In this document: one piece after another, positions 6,968 through 16,209 of the stretch
Layout of the letters: each line of letters begins with the position of its first letter
How positions within the stretch are numbered: position 1 is the first letter of the stretch
DNA from: Firmicutes bacterium UBA1702
GTDB lineage: Bacteria; Bacillota; Clostridia; Peptostreptococcales; Anaerovoracaceae
DNA: 64,000 nucleotides
Direction: 5' to 3'
NCBI GenBank assembly: GCA_002320005.1
Contig: DCJK01000024.1
Span: forward strand, 45,374 to 109,373
Made by a program: the position numbers and the translations under genes
The notes under the pieces: model-generated
What the model was told of the DNA's origin: nothing
The model's database searches: none
The model's input: only the letters and a program-made list of their open reading frames with translations

Positions 6968-8932
6968 TTGGAAGGAACAATACGCGGTAAAAATTTAATA
7001 GTTATGGCAATAACGCTTTTTATGATTTTTTCGGCGGCTTTTGCACTTTCGGATAAGGCTGCGGCTGCAACAACAGCTATGGTAGACAGCAGTGACGGTC
7101 TGAATGTCAGAAGCGGTCCGGGAACTGATTACAGTATATTATATGTTCTTGAGAACAGAGCAGTGGTAGATGTCATTGAAGCCAGCGGAATATGGTACAA
7201 GATAAGCTATAATGGACAGCAGGGGTATGCCCATTCTGATTATCTTGTGCTTAGTGAAAGTCCTGAATATGTATATGACGGTGACTTTGAAGAAGAACTT
7301 GCAGCGCAGGGTTTTCCGGAAAGTTACAAAGAATATCTGAGACAGCTTCATGCCGCTCATCCGCAGTGGGTTTTCAAAGCACATCAGACAGGACTGGACT
7401 GGAACAATGTGATTGAGAAAGAGAGTAAAGTAGGTGTAAACCTGGTTCACAAGAGTTCTCCTGATTCTTGGAAATCCAGAGATTATGGTGCTTATGACCC
7501 TTCCACCGGAGAGTATGAGATTTTCGACAGCGGAGGATGGGTTGCTGCATCATCGGGAATTATTCAATATTATATGGACCCAAGAAATTTCCTTAAAGAA
7601 GGAGCAATCTTCCAGTTTATGAGTCATTCCTATGACAGTCTGACACAGACACGGGCCGGACTTCAGGAACTTGTGGCAGGTACATTTCTTGCGAATAAAT
7701 TCCCGGAAGCCGGATATGACACTTATTCGGATGCACTGATATATGCAGGCCGGCAGTCCGACGTAAACCCTTATGTGCTGGCATCAATGATTCTCGTGGA
7801 ACAGGGAAGAGACGGCAGAGGCGGCAGCATTTCGGGCACTGTTCCGGGATTTGAAGGATATTATAATTTCTTCAATGTGCGTGCTTATGCCAGCGGAAGC
7901 TATGATGCGGTAGAGTACGGTCTCCTTTATGCCAGCGAAAGCGGATCCTACGGGCGCCCGTGGAATACCAGAATAAAGTCCATAATTGGAGGAGCGCTGC
8001 ATTACGCAAGCAATTATATAAATAACAATCAGAATACCCTTTATCTCAAAAAGTTCAATGTAATGAACGGACTTGGCAGTGTAGCTACCCACCAGTATAT
8101 GACCAATGTTGCCGGAGCTTCTCAGGAAGCAAGTAACCTGGCTGACGGCTATGGCAGCAGCAGCGCCATAACTTTCTATATACCTGTCTATAAAAATATG
8201 CCTGCAGCGGCGTGTGCAGTACCGGGAAGCGGAAGCAATGACTATTTCCTTAAATCGCTGTCAGTTGACGGATATAACCTTGTACCGGCTTTCAGCATGT
8301 ACAGCTATGATTACGAACTGGCAGTTCCTGCAGGCACGACTGCAGTAAAAATAAATGCTGTATGCAACGATTCAGGTTCAAAGGTATCAGGAAGCGGAAA
8401 CATAGCCCTGACGGGAGATATAACGGAGGCTAAGGTGGTTGTAACGGCCACCAGCGGAATTTCCAAAACATATACCATTACCATTGCCAGGGAAAAGGCT
8501 CTTTCCGGAAACAAACCTGTAAGCAGTGTCTACAATGTGGGAACATATATTACGGGAGTAGGTTTTGCTACACCGGTTTCAACATTCAAGTCAAATATAA
8601 GCGCACCGGAGGGATGCACTCTGAAGGTGACAGACTCATTGGGAACTGAAAAGACCTCAGGAAATGTGGGAACAGGATATAAAGTTGTTATTTACGACGG
8701 AAGCGGAAAGGCAACTTCCAGTACGGAAGTGGTTGTTAAGGGTGATAATGGCGGAGATGGAAAGTGTAATTCCCTAGATCTCCTTATGATTCAAAGGCAT
8801 ATAGTGGGGTTATCGACACTTGGCGGCACTTCATTTACTGCTTCAGATATTAACGGAGACGGAAAGGTGAACTCACTGGATTTATTATATGTTCAGAGAT
8901 ACATTGTCGGTTCTTATGACATAAAAAATTAA
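6968..8932 (+). CDS. Secreted SH3-domain glucosaminidase with C-terminal dockerin
   Basis: Predicted exported peptidoglycan hydrolase, 654 residues. The order is a signal peptide ending near AAAATT (about residue 33), an SH3b cell-wall-binding domain with LNVRSGPGTDYSILY, a GH73-like N-acetylglucosaminidase domain with SMILVEQG (probable catalytic Glu) and YYNFFNVRAY, a cadherin-like beta-sandwich ending KTYTITIARE, and a type I dockerin. The dockerin has two Ca-binding loops, GDGKCNSLDLL and INGDGKVNSLDLL, each followed by a helix with QRxIVG. The ORF is open upstream, but TTG 6968 has an AGAGGG site and begins a proper signal peptide. The next gene encodes a cohesin. Confidence 0.88.
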   Translation: MEGTIRGKNLIVMAITLFMIFSAAFALSDKAAAATTAMVDSSDGLNVRSGPGTDYSILYVLENRAVVDVIEASGIWYKISYNGQQGYAHSDYLVLSESPEYVYDGDFEEELAAQGFPESYKEYLRQLHAAHPQWVFKAHQTGLDWNNVIEKESKVGVNLVHKSSPDSWKSRDYGAYDPSTGEYEIFDSGGWVAASSGIIQYYMDPRNFLKEGAIFQFMSHSYDSLTQTRAGLQELVAGTFLANKFPEAGYDTYSDALIYAGRQSDVNPYVLASMILVEQGRDGRGGSISGTVPGFEGYYNFFNVRAYASGSYDAVEYGLLYASESGSYGRPWNTRIKSIIGGALHYASNYINNNQNTLYLKKFNVMNGLGSVATHQYMTNVAGASQEASNLADGYGSSSAITFYIPVYKNMPAAACAVPGSGSNDYFLKSLSVDGYNLVPAFSMYSYDYELAVPAGTTAVKINAVCNDSGSKVSGSGNIALTGDITEAKVVVTATSGISKTYTITIAREKALSGNKPVSSVYNVGTYITGVGFATPVSTFKSNISAPEGCTLKVTDSLGTEKTSGNVGTGYKVVIYDGSGKATSSTEVVVKGDNGGDGKCNSLDLLMIQRHIVGLSTLGGTSFTASDINGDGKVNSLDLLYVQRYIVGSYDIKN

Positions 8933-8947
8933 AAGGATACTCAACTG

Positions 8948-10171
8948 ATGAAGACAAAAAAGAAATACATTACGTTTATAGCTGTGCTTATTCTGCTGGT
9001 GACATCGATTTTCACAGAAACTGCTTTTGCAGCTGCCACTGCGTCTATAAGTGGTGGGGGAAACTATAAAGTGGGGCAGACGGTAACTGTAAATTTTACA
9101 TATGGTGGAGTCACTTATGGAACTGCAAAGACAACTTTTAGATACAACACGTCGGTTCTGCAGTTCCAAAGCTGTTCAGCGCAGGTATATAACGGAACCG
9201 CAGGGGTCACAACTGTCAGCCTTGTTTCAGGAGGAAGCAGCACATTGGGCTGCACATTGACCTTTAAGGCAATAGGCACAGGAAGTACATCAGTTACTGC
9301 AGAAACGAGTGAACTCTATGATATAGATGGAAATGACATTTTATCATCTGTATCTACAAGATCTACCACAATATCAGTAACCAATCCATCCAGCCAGGTT
9401 TCCGGCAACGCAAATCTGTCATATATGTCTGTATCGGCGGGAAGCCTTTCGCCTTCGTTTTCACCGTCGGTTACATCATATACTGTGAATGTGGGCTCTG
9501 ATGTGACTGTATGCACCATCAGCGCTGACACACAGGATTCAAATGCAGTAATTTCGGTAAGCGGATCAAAAGAGCTTAAAACGGGCAAGAATGTGCGCTC
9601 TGTTACGGTCACGGCAGAGAACGGCACAACCAAAACATATACGATAACAATTTACAGAACTGAAGGTACAGGCGGCGGCGATGAAGAAGAAAAACCAGGA
9701 GATGATGAGCAACAGAAAATCCCGGAGGATATAAAAGTTTCCGTTGGAGATAAAGAATATATTCTTGCGGAAAACATAAGCGAAAATGATGTACCCAAAG
9801 GGTTCACCATTACATCGGCAATGTATGGCGAATATGAGATTCCCGTAATAAAGGATTCTGAACTTAAATATACGCTTGCCATGCTTAAAGATCCGGAGAC
9901 AGGCGACGGCAAATGGTTCTTCTATGATGAAGAAAATGATACTTTCAGCAGCTCATCGCAGATTTCAGCTGAAGATGCCATGAGATTTGCAGAGTTGGCA
10001 GCATATTACGATAACAAGGGAGATGAGCCTTCCGGTATCGGTATGACTGACAAGATTCTTCTGGCGGTGCTTGGCGTGACAGCGGTTGCTCTGGCGGCAG
10101 CGGTCATCGCATTACGGAGAAAAAGTTCAAAGGGAAACAAAAGCAGAAAAACAAAGTCATGGATGGATTAG
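8948..10171 (+). CDS. Membrane-anchored cohesin-domain surface protein
   Basis: A 407-residue surface protein. The signal peptide ends at about TAFAA (residue 29). A cohesin-like beta-sandwich (about 30-145) includes FRYNTSVLQF and LGCTLTFKAIGTGSTSV. A cadherin-like beta-sandwich (about 155-240) ends KTYTITIYR, the same module type as in the preceding glucosaminidase. An acidic linker and a small domain follow, then a C-terminal membrane helix (ILLAVLGVTAVALAAAVIAL) and a basic cytoplasmic tail. Cohesins bind dockerins, and the upstream gene 15 nt away encodes one. The protein could therefore dock the hydrolase on the cell surface; that pairing is inference from order and domains. Confidence 0.82.
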   Translation: MKTKKKYITFIAVLILLVTSIFTETAFAAATASISGGGNYKVGQTVTVNFTYGGVTYGTAKTTFRYNTSVLQFQSCSAQVYNGTAGVTTVSLVSGGSSTLGCTLTFKAIGTGSTSVTAETSELYDIDGNDILSSVSTRSTTISVTNPSSQVSGNANLSYMSVSAGSLSPSFSPSVTSYTVNVGSDVTVCTISADTQDSNAVISVSGSKELKTGKNVRSVTVTAENGTTKTYTITIYRTEGTGGGDEEEKPGDDEQQKIPEDIKVSVGDKEYILAENISENDVPKGFTITSAMYGEYEIPVIKDSELKYTLAMLKDPETGDGKWFFYDEENDTFSSSSQISAEDAMRFAELAAYYDNKGDEPSGIGMTDKILLAVLGVTAVALAAAVIALRRKSSKGNKSRKTKSWMD

Positions 10172-10196
10172 AGCACTGGAAAGGGGGACGGGTTCT

Positions 10197-10892
10197 TTGC
10201 TGGATGAAATACAGGGATTTTTTGAGGAACTGAGCTGGATATCAGTGACAATAAGACTTATACTTGCTACAATGCTGGGAAGTTTTGTAGGTATGGAAAG
10301 GGCACACAAGAGATATGCAGCCGGAATAAGAACTTTTGCATTGGTATGCCTTGGCTCTGCTCTTGCCACCATAATGGGCATATATCTATGGAATCTCAGC
10401 GGAGGGGAAGCAGATATGGCAAGAATACCGGCACAGATTCTGTGCGGTATAGGTTTTCTGGGCGCAGGTACTATAATTGTGACTGACAGAAAACAGATAA
10501 AAGGGCTGACTACTGCTGCAGGTCTGTGGGTAACGGCTACCATGGGGATGGCCATAGGAGCAGGCTTTATATGGGCAGGAATTGTGTGCTTTGTCCTTAT
10601 ATTTGTAACCACCTACTGTATGTACTATATGGCCAGGTATGTTGAAAACCATACAAGGACCATCGAAGTATATATAGAAGTTGAACGTAAAGGCGTAGAA
10701 CCTTTTCTGAACTTTATTAAAGATTGCGGTTATGTCATAACATCTATTGAAAGAAGGAAAGATGAGACAATTCTGGAAGAGGACATAGCGTTTAGAGTTG
10801 AACTGGATATGCTGAAAAAACGTAACCATGCTGTGGTTATGGATGAAATACTAAGTGTTGAAGAAGTCCATTACGTGGAAGAGATAATTTAG
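10197..10892 (+). CDS. MgtC/SapB family membrane protein
   Basis: A 231-residue MgtC-type protein. The conserved N-terminal membrane domain has RLILATMLGSFVGMER, then AAGIRTFALVCLGSALATIM and ILCGIGFLGAGTII, with about four to five helices. A soluble ACT-like C-terminal domain follows from about residue 150. MgtC proteins are linked to magnesium limitation and control of the F-type ATPase in pathogens; the role in this organism is unknown. The longer ORF overlaps the cohesin gene, so TTG 10197, preceded by AAAGGGGG, is the likely start. Confidence 0.85.
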   Translation: MLDEIQGFFEELSWISVTIRLILATMLGSFVGMERAHKRYAAGIRTFALVCLGSALATIMGIYLWNLSGGEADMARIPAQILCGIGFLGAGTIIVTDRKQIKGLTTAAGLWVTATMGMAIGAGFIWAGIVCFVLIFVTTYCMYYMARYVENHTRTIEVYIEVERKGVEPFLNFIKDCGYVITSIERRKDETILEEDIAFRVELDMLKKRNHAVVMDEILSVEEVHYVEEII

Positions 10893-10899
10893 AAAATAT

Positions 10900-10942
10900 G
10901 AGCCCGTTGTATCACCGAAAAAGGTGTCATGCGGGCTCTTTT
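10900..10942 (+). terminator. Intrinsic terminator after the MgtC-like gene
   Basis: GAGCCCG (10900-10906) pairs with CGGGCTC (10932-10938). Inside it is a second CACC/GGTG stem closed by GAAAAA, and TTTT follows. In reverse orientation it may also serve the minus-strand radical SAM gene, whose stop codon is at 10946. Confidence 0.8.
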
Positions 10943-10945
10943 GGT

Positions 10946-11881
10946 TTATTGATCCTTAAAGGCGAATTTGCCTTGCCATGTATCTCTAAGGCTGAGCTGT
11001 TCATCTATTCTGTTGAGGATAGTGCGCTTGTTGAAACTCCATGGTGGACTTATGAGTATGGAACGCGGGGCATCACCGGTGAGCCGGTGGATAGTTACAT
11101 CGGGCGGTATTATTTCCAGGCACTTTACCACGAGATCGACATATTCATCTATAGAAGAAAAAGGCAGGTAATCGGCGTGAGTGCAGGCCAGCGCAGAGCC
11201 TTTCACTATATTGAGCAGATGAAGCTTCATCCCAAAAAGGCCGGGCTTCTGTGACACATAGCGAACTGAATCCAGCATCATATCATGAGTTTCATCGGGA
11301 AGGCCGAGGATAAGGTGTACCACATATCTTATTCCGCGTTTTGAGAGTTCATCCACAGCACGGTCAAATTCACAAAGATCATAGCAGCGATTGAACTCAT
11401 CGGCAGTTTTCTGATGGATAGTCTGAAGGCCAAGTTCCACCCAGAGAAAATGATTTTTATTTATTTCTTCCAGCAGATCCAGGACATCATCAGAAAGACA
11501 GTCAGGGCGGGTGCCTATAACGAGACCTTCTATTTTGGGATTGCCGAGTATGTCGCAGTATTTTTGGCGAAGTTCACTGACGGAGGCATATGTGTTGGTG
11601 TGATTCTGGAAATACGCAAGATATTTAGCCGAGGGCCACTTTTTGGAGAGGAGCCGTATCTGCTCATCTATGGATGAGGCGAATTCTCCGGAACCGGTAT
11701 CGGAACAGAAGGTGCAACCGCCAAAGCCTTTGCTTCCGTCACGATTGGGGCATGTAAATCCGCCGTCAATGGATAGTTTTATCGTCTTCTGTCCGAAGTA
11801 TTCTTTCAACCAACTGCCGGCTGCCAAAAAGCGTTTTCCACCGCAGAAGCAATGTGTTTTTTCATTAAAAAAATCCTTCAT
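10946..11881 (-). CDS. Radical SAM protein, YhcC/YtqA (TIGR01212) family
   Basis: A 311-residue radical SAM enzyme of the family typified by E. coli YhcC and Bacillus YtqA. The iron-sulfur site is CPNRDGSKGFGGCTFC, near residues 45-60. Other family landmarks are TNTYA, VIGTRPDCL, the WVELGLQT strand and HLILGLPDET. The reaction is not established. Gene neighbours elsewhere suggest RNA or cofactor modification, and here queH diverges from it. The ORF extends far upstream, but ATG 11881 (MKDFF) matches family N-termini and has an AAAGGA site. Confidence 0.88.
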   Translation of the reverse strand: MKDFFNEKTHCFCGGKRFLAAGSWLKEYFGQKTIKLSIDGGFTCPNRDGSKGFGGCTFCSDTGSGEFASSIDEQIRLLSKKWPSAKYLAYFQNHTNTYASVSELRQKYCDILGNPKIEGLVIGTRPDCLSDDVLDLLEEINKNHFLWVELGLQTIHQKTADEFNRCYDLCEFDRAVDELSKRGIRYVVHLILGLPDETHDMMLDSVRYVSQKPGLFGMKLHLLNIVKGSALACTHADYLPFSSIDEYVDLVVKCLEIIPPDVTIHRLTGDAPRSILISPPWSFNKRTILNRIDEQLSLRDTWQGKFAFKDQ

Positions 11882-11896
11882 ATTGTGCGAAATCCT

Positions 11897-11924
11897 TTGA
11901 ATTGTTTGAAGTGTATGATATAAT
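11897..11924 (+). promoter_or_regulatory. Promoter of queH
   Basis: TTGAAT (11897-11902), a 16-nt spacer and a perfect TATAAT (11919-11924). The start near 11931 is 47 nt before the queH ATG. Confidence 0.7.
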
Positions 11925-11977
11925 AATATGATATCAAATTTGGCTGCCTTAAGCAAGCCTGCAGAGGAGTAAGAGAT

Positions 11978-12631
11978 ATGAATACATATAAAAAGACAAC
12001 TCCACAGGAAGAAGTAAGAGCACCTAAAGCCGATCCTGAAATAATTGTTAAGGATGAGGCAGGTCTTAAGGTGAGCAAAAACAGACTGCTCCTTCATTCC
12101 TGCTGCGGTCCTTGCAGCACTGCATGCATCGAGCGCCTTCTGCCGGATTACAATGTTACGGTTTTTTTCTATAATCCGAATATAACCGACAGGGAAGAAT
12201 ACGAAAAGCGGAAGGAAGCGCAGCTTAAATTTATAAATCTATACAACGAAAAACTTTCCGATAAAGACAAAATACAGTTTATCGAGGGTGAATATCTGCC
12301 TGAGAAATTTTATGATGTGGCATCGGAATATGCGTCGGAGCCGGAAGGAGGTGTAAGATGTACGGAATGTTTCAAGCTGAGGCTGGAGCGGACAGCCCAG
12401 GCAGCACTCCGTACCGGTAATACTGTTTTCGGAACCACGCTTACGGTAAGCCCCCATAAGAATTATAATCTGATATCTGCAATAGGGTGGGAGCTTAGCG
12501 TAAAATATAATCTGGAGTTCCTGGATATGGACTTCAAGAAAAAAGCCGGATTTCAAAGGAGTATACAGATGTCAAAAGAATACGGTCTTTACCGGCAGAA
12601 CTATTGCGGATGCGAGTTTTCAAAATACTAA
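11978..12631 (+). CDS. queH: Epoxyqueuosine reductase QueH
   Basis: QueH catalyses the last step of queuosine synthesis, reducing epoxyqueuosine to queuosine in tRNA. It is the non-homologous alternative to the cobalamin-dependent QueG. The 217-residue protein shows the DUF208 cysteine pattern: HSCCGPCSTAC near residue 40, VRCTECFKLR in the middle and YRQNYCGCEFS at the end. These cysteines hold an iron-sulfur cluster and a metal site. A GAGGAGT site precedes ATG 11978. It agrees with queA and tgt located at 39-41 kb. asnA follows after 15 nt. Confidence 0.93.
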   Translation: MNTYKKTTPQEEVRAPKADPEIIVKDEAGLKVSKNRLLLHSCCGPCSTACIERLLPDYNVTVFFYNPNITDREEYEKRKEAQLKFINLYNEKLSDKDKIQFIEGEYLPEKFYDVASEYASEPEGGVRCTECFKLRLERTAQAALRTGNTVFGTTLTVSPHKNYNLISAIGWELSVKYNLEFLDMDFKKKAGFQRSIQMSKEYGLYRQNYCGCEFSKY

Positions 12632-12646
12632 TCGGAGGAAATGACT

Positions 12647-13657
12647 ATGGCACACTTAATTTTACCTGAAAACTATGATGCACTTATTGATTTAATGGAA
12701 AGCCAGAGAGCTATTAAAAAAATTAAAGATTACTTCCAGCAGGAGCTGGCTTACGGACTTAATCTCAGAAGAGTTTCCGCACCTCTTTTTGTTGATCCTT
12801 CAACAGGACTTAATGACAATCTCAACGGAGTTGAAAGAAGAGTAAGCTTTACCCTCAAAGATATAGATGAAATGGAAGTAGAAGTTGTACAGTCCCTTGC
12901 CAAATGGAAAAGAATGGCACTGGGCAAATACGGAATAGCACCGGGACATGGTATATATACCGACATGAATGCCATCAGAAGAGATGAAGAACTGGATAAT
13001 CTTCATTCTGTATATGTTGATCAGTGGGACTGGGAAAAAGTCATAACAAAAGAACAGAGATGTGAAGAGTATCTCAAAGAAACCGTAATCACTATTTACA
13101 ACGCAGTTAAGAACCTGGGAGATTATGTGAACAGACTCTACAGAGATATACAGACTGAGATACCTAACGAAATTTTCTTTATAACCACTCAGGAACTGGA
13201 GGATATGTATCCGGATCTTACACCTAAAGAAAGAGAAGATGCAATAACCAAGGAGCACGGGGCTGTGTTCATTATGAAAATCGGAGGCAGACTGGCTTCG
13301 GGACAGAAGCATGACGGAAGATCTCCTGACTATGATGACTGGGAACTGAATGGTGATATAATCCTCTGGAACGAAGTTCTTGACAGAGCTTTTGAAATTT
13401 CATCCATGGGAATCAGAGTGGATGCAGAGGCCATGGCAAGACAGCTGAAAGCAGAGGGCTGTGAAGAAAGAGCATCTCTTGAATTCCAGAAAGCGGTTCT
13501 GGAAGACAGACTGCCATATACAATAGGCGGAGGAATAGGACAGAGCAGATTGTGCATGTATTTCCTCAGAAAAGCTCATATCGGAGAGGTTCAGGCTTCA
13601 GTATGGCCTAAACAGATGATAGAGGAATGTGAGGCACATAACATTCACCTGCTTTAA
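12647..13657 (+). CDS. asnA: Aspartate-ammonia ligase (asparagine synthetase A)
   Basis: Makes asparagine from aspartate, ammonia and ATP, forming AMP. The 336-residue protein belongs to the class II aminoacyl-tRNA synthetase-like AsnA family. It shows NDNLNGVERRVSF, VVQSLAKWKR, GIYTDMNAIRRDE and the C-terminal IGGGIGQSRLCMYFL. An ATG lies at 12641, but GGAGG at 12634-12638 is spaced correctly only for ATG 12647 (MAHLILP). It follows queH closely and priA starts 9 nt after its stop, so the genes are probably one operon. Confidence 0.95.
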   Translation: MAHLILPENYDALIDLMESQRAIKKIKDYFQQELAYGLNLRRVSAPLFVDPSTGLNDNLNGVERRVSFTLKDIDEMEVEVVQSLAKWKRMALGKYGIAPGHGIYTDMNAIRRDEELDNLHSVYVDQWDWEKVITKEQRCEEYLKETVITIYNAVKNLGDYVNRLYRDIQTEIPNEIFFITTQELEDMYPDLTPKEREDAITKEHGAVFIMKIGGRLASGQKHDGRSPDYDDWELNGDIILWNEVLDRAFEISSMGIRVDAEAMARQLKAEGCEERASLEFQKAVLEDRLPYTIGGGIGQSRLCMYFLRKAHIGEVQASVWPKQMIEECEAHNIHLL

Positions 13658-13666
13658 GAGATTTTT

Positions 13667-15682
13667 ATGATTTATATAAATGCGGCAATAGACAACAAAA
13701 GCAAATATACCGACAGTTTGTTCACTTATAAAGCTCCTGACTGTATTGAAACAGGAGATCTGGTGATAGTTCCTTTCGGAAAGAATAACAATGAAAAGAC
13801 GGCGGTGGTTTGTGAAATTGCCGTAAAGCCGGATTGCCCGGAGGAAAAGATAAAAGAAATAGCCTGTATAAAAGAAAAAGGCTTTCTGACAGAAGAAATG
13901 GTAAAAACCGCACTGTGGATGAAGCAGAGGTATGGAATAAAATATCATGATGCCTTCAGATGCTTCATCCCCGGCGGTAAGCCGCCGAGACCGGGCAAAG
14001 AGAAGACACCTTATAAAGATGTTGAATCATCATATACAGAACCTGAAAAACTGACTCAGGAGCAGCAGCAGGCATGTGATACTATATCAGAAGCAATACA
14101 TAGCGGCAGGCAGGAAAGCTTCCTCATACATGGAGTGACATCCAGCGGAAAAACACAGGTTTATATGGAAGCCATTGCAGAGGCATTGAATATGGGCAGA
14201 TCCTCTATTATGCTGGTACCGGAGATATCCCTTACAAAACAGATTATCGAAAATTTTGCAGGGAGATTCGGGAAAAACAATGTCGCAGTATTGCACAGCA
14301 AACTTACCCCTCGTGAAAGGCACGATGAGTGGCGCAGAATAAGACGGGGAGAAGCTAAAATAGTAATAGGTGCCCGCATGGCTGTGTTTGCACCTCTTGA
14401 AAAAATAGGTGTCATAGTAATGGACGAGGAGCACGAGGCAAGCTATAAGGCTGACATGACTCCCAAATATGACACCGTGGATATAGCCATGAAGAGACTG
14501 GTATATCACAAGGGCGTGCTGATACTTGGAAGCGCTACACCATCAGTTGCCTCTTACTTCAGAGCAAGACAGGGCATCTATAAACTGATAACTTTAACAG
14601 AGAGATACAACAGGACTCCGCTGCCTATGATAAGCGTGGCGGATATGCGAAAGGAACTTAAAGAAGGAAATACAACCATTTTCAGCAGGGAACTCTATTC
14701 CTCCATGGAGGAGGAGCTGAAATCAGGCGGACAGGTGATACTTCTGCAGAATCGCAGAGGGTATTCTAATTTCGTATCCTGCCGTGAATGCGGAAAAGCT
14801 ATGAAATGTCCAAAATGTGGCATTTCTCTTACTTATCATAAGATAAGATCGGCGCTGGTGTGCCATTACTGCGGAAGGACTTTTCCTCTTCCTGACAAAT
14901 GCCCTGACTGCGGCAGCCGATACATCAGACATTTCGGCGTCGGAACGGAGCAGGTAGAGGAAGCAGTTAAAAAGCATTTCCCCGATGCTTCAGTCGACAG
15001 GCTGGACATAGACTCCCTTAAAACCAGAAGGGATCTTGACCGCATACTTGGTGATTTCGGGAGAAGGAAAACGGATATACTTATCGGTACACAGCTGGCT
15101 GCCAAGGGCCTGGATTTTGATAATGTAGGACTTGTTGGAATAATTGCAGCAGATATGGGACTAAACATACCTGATTACAGGTCTGCGGAAAGAACTTATC
15201 AGCTGATAACACAGGCAGCAGGAAGAGCGGGGAGAGGTCTCAAGCAGGGTAAAGTGGTAATTCAGACATATGAACCGGACAATTATGCCATAAGATGTGC
15301 AGCCGGTAATGATTATGACAGATTTTACAACATTGAGACAAACAACAGAAAAATTATGGACTATCCGCCTTTCACTGACCTCATTATGGTGAATTTTACT
15401 GCAGCTGACGAAAAACAGGCGGCAGAATGCCTGGGAAACTGCAGAAAATATATACAGGAACTGCAGAATGAATATGGGAGACTTGAGTCTGCAGTGATGC
15501 TGTCCCCAAGAACGGCAGTCAACTTTAAGGGTGAGGATAAACGCCTTTACATGCTCATAAAGTGTCCAAAAGGCGAAAGAAATAAATATGTATTTTATCT
15601 TGAAAGCTTTAAAAAGAAGCTTATTGATGAAGGAATCGCATGTAGCATGGATCTGGACATAAATCCATACAGCACTTTTTAA
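13667..15682 (+). CDS. priA: Primosomal protein N' (replication restart helicase PriA)
   Basis: PriA recognises abandoned replication forks and loads the replisome. The 671-residue protein is on the short side for the family. After the N-terminal DNA-binding domain comes Walker A GVTSSGKTQVY (about 155-165) and the DEEH box in VIVMDEEHEASYK. The zinc region has paired cysteines (CRECGKAMKCPKCG, CHYCGRTF, KCPDCGSRY). Helicase motifs ILIGTQLAAKGLDF and QAAGRAGRG follow. The ribosome site before ATG 13667 is weak, and the gene is closely packed between asnA and def. Confidence 0.96.
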   Translation: MIYINAAIDNKSKYTDSLFTYKAPDCIETGDLVIVPFGKNNNEKTAVVCEIAVKPDCPEEKIKEIACIKEKGFLTEEMVKTALWMKQRYGIKYHDAFRCFIPGGKPPRPGKEKTPYKDVESSYTEPEKLTQEQQQACDTISEAIHSGRQESFLIHGVTSSGKTQVYMEAIAEALNMGRSSIMLVPEISLTKQIIENFAGRFGKNNVAVLHSKLTPRERHDEWRRIRRGEAKIVIGARMAVFAPLEKIGVIVMDEEHEASYKADMTPKYDTVDIAMKRLVYHKGVLILGSATPSVASYFRARQGIYKLITLTERYNRTPLPMISVADMRKELKEGNTTIFSRELYSSMEEELKSGGQVILLQNRRGYSNFVSCRECGKAMKCPKCGISLTYHKIRSALVCHYCGRTFPLPDKCPDCGSRYIRHFGVGTEQVEEAVKKHFPDASVDRLDIDSLKTRRDLDRILGDFGRRKTDILIGTQLAAKGLDFDNVGLVGIIAADMGLNIPDYRSAERTYQLITQAAGRAGRGLKQGKVVIQTYEPDNYAIRCAAGNDYDRFYNIETNNRKIMDYPPFTDLIMVNFTAADEKQAAECLGNCRKYIQELQNEYGRLESAVMLSPRTAVNFKGEDKRLYMLIKCPKGERNKYVFYLESFKKKLIDEGIACSMDLDINPYSTF

Positions 15683-15695
15683 CGGGAGGAATAAA

Positions 15696-16178
15696 ATGGC
15701 GCTTAGAAATATTGTAACTGAAGGTGATGAAATTTTAAGAAAGCATTGCAGAGAAGTCACCGAAGTAAATGAAAGGATAAAAACCACCATGGAGGACATG
15801 CTGGAGACCATGAGAGCCGAGATGGGAGTAGGAATAGCAGCCCCTCAGGTGGGAATAATGCGCAGAATGTTCATTGCCGAACCTGAACCCGGCAGGGTAT
15901 ATTACATGATTAACCCGGAAATTCTGGAGCAGAGCGGAAGCCAGACAGGTGACGAGGGATGCCTGAGCGTTCCGGGCATGATAGGAACTGTTGAAAGACC
16001 TGACTACATCAAAATCCGCGCATTGGACATTAATGGTGCGGAACAGGTGTACGAATTCAGCGGATTCGATGCCAGGGTTATGTGCCACGAGTATGATCAT
16101 CTGGACGGAATTTTATATATAGATAAAGCTGAAAATATCAGAGAAGCCTATGATGACTTTGAAGATTTTGAGGAATAA
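15696..16178 (+). CDS. def: Peptide deformylase
   Basis: Removes the formyl group from the initiator methionine of new proteins. The 160-residue protein carries all three metal-site motifs: GVGIAAPQVG (about 44-53), EGCLSVPG (about 87-94) and HEYDHLDG (about 129-136). The metal ligands are the Cys of motif II and the two His of motif III. GGGAGGA precedes ATG 15696. It is followed by fmt, the formylating enzyme, giving the usual def-fmt pair. Confidence 0.97.
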   Translation: MALRNIVTEGDEILRKHCREVTEVNERIKTTMEDMLETMRAEMGVGIAAPQVGIMRRMFIAEPEPGRVYYMINPEILEQSGSQTGDEGCLSVPGMIGTVERPDYIKIRALDINGAEQVYEFSGFDARVMCHEYDHLDGILYIDKAENIREAYDDFEDFEE

Positions 16179-16209
16179 TAATTCCTGAAAATATCAGAAA
16201 GAGGAAAAG

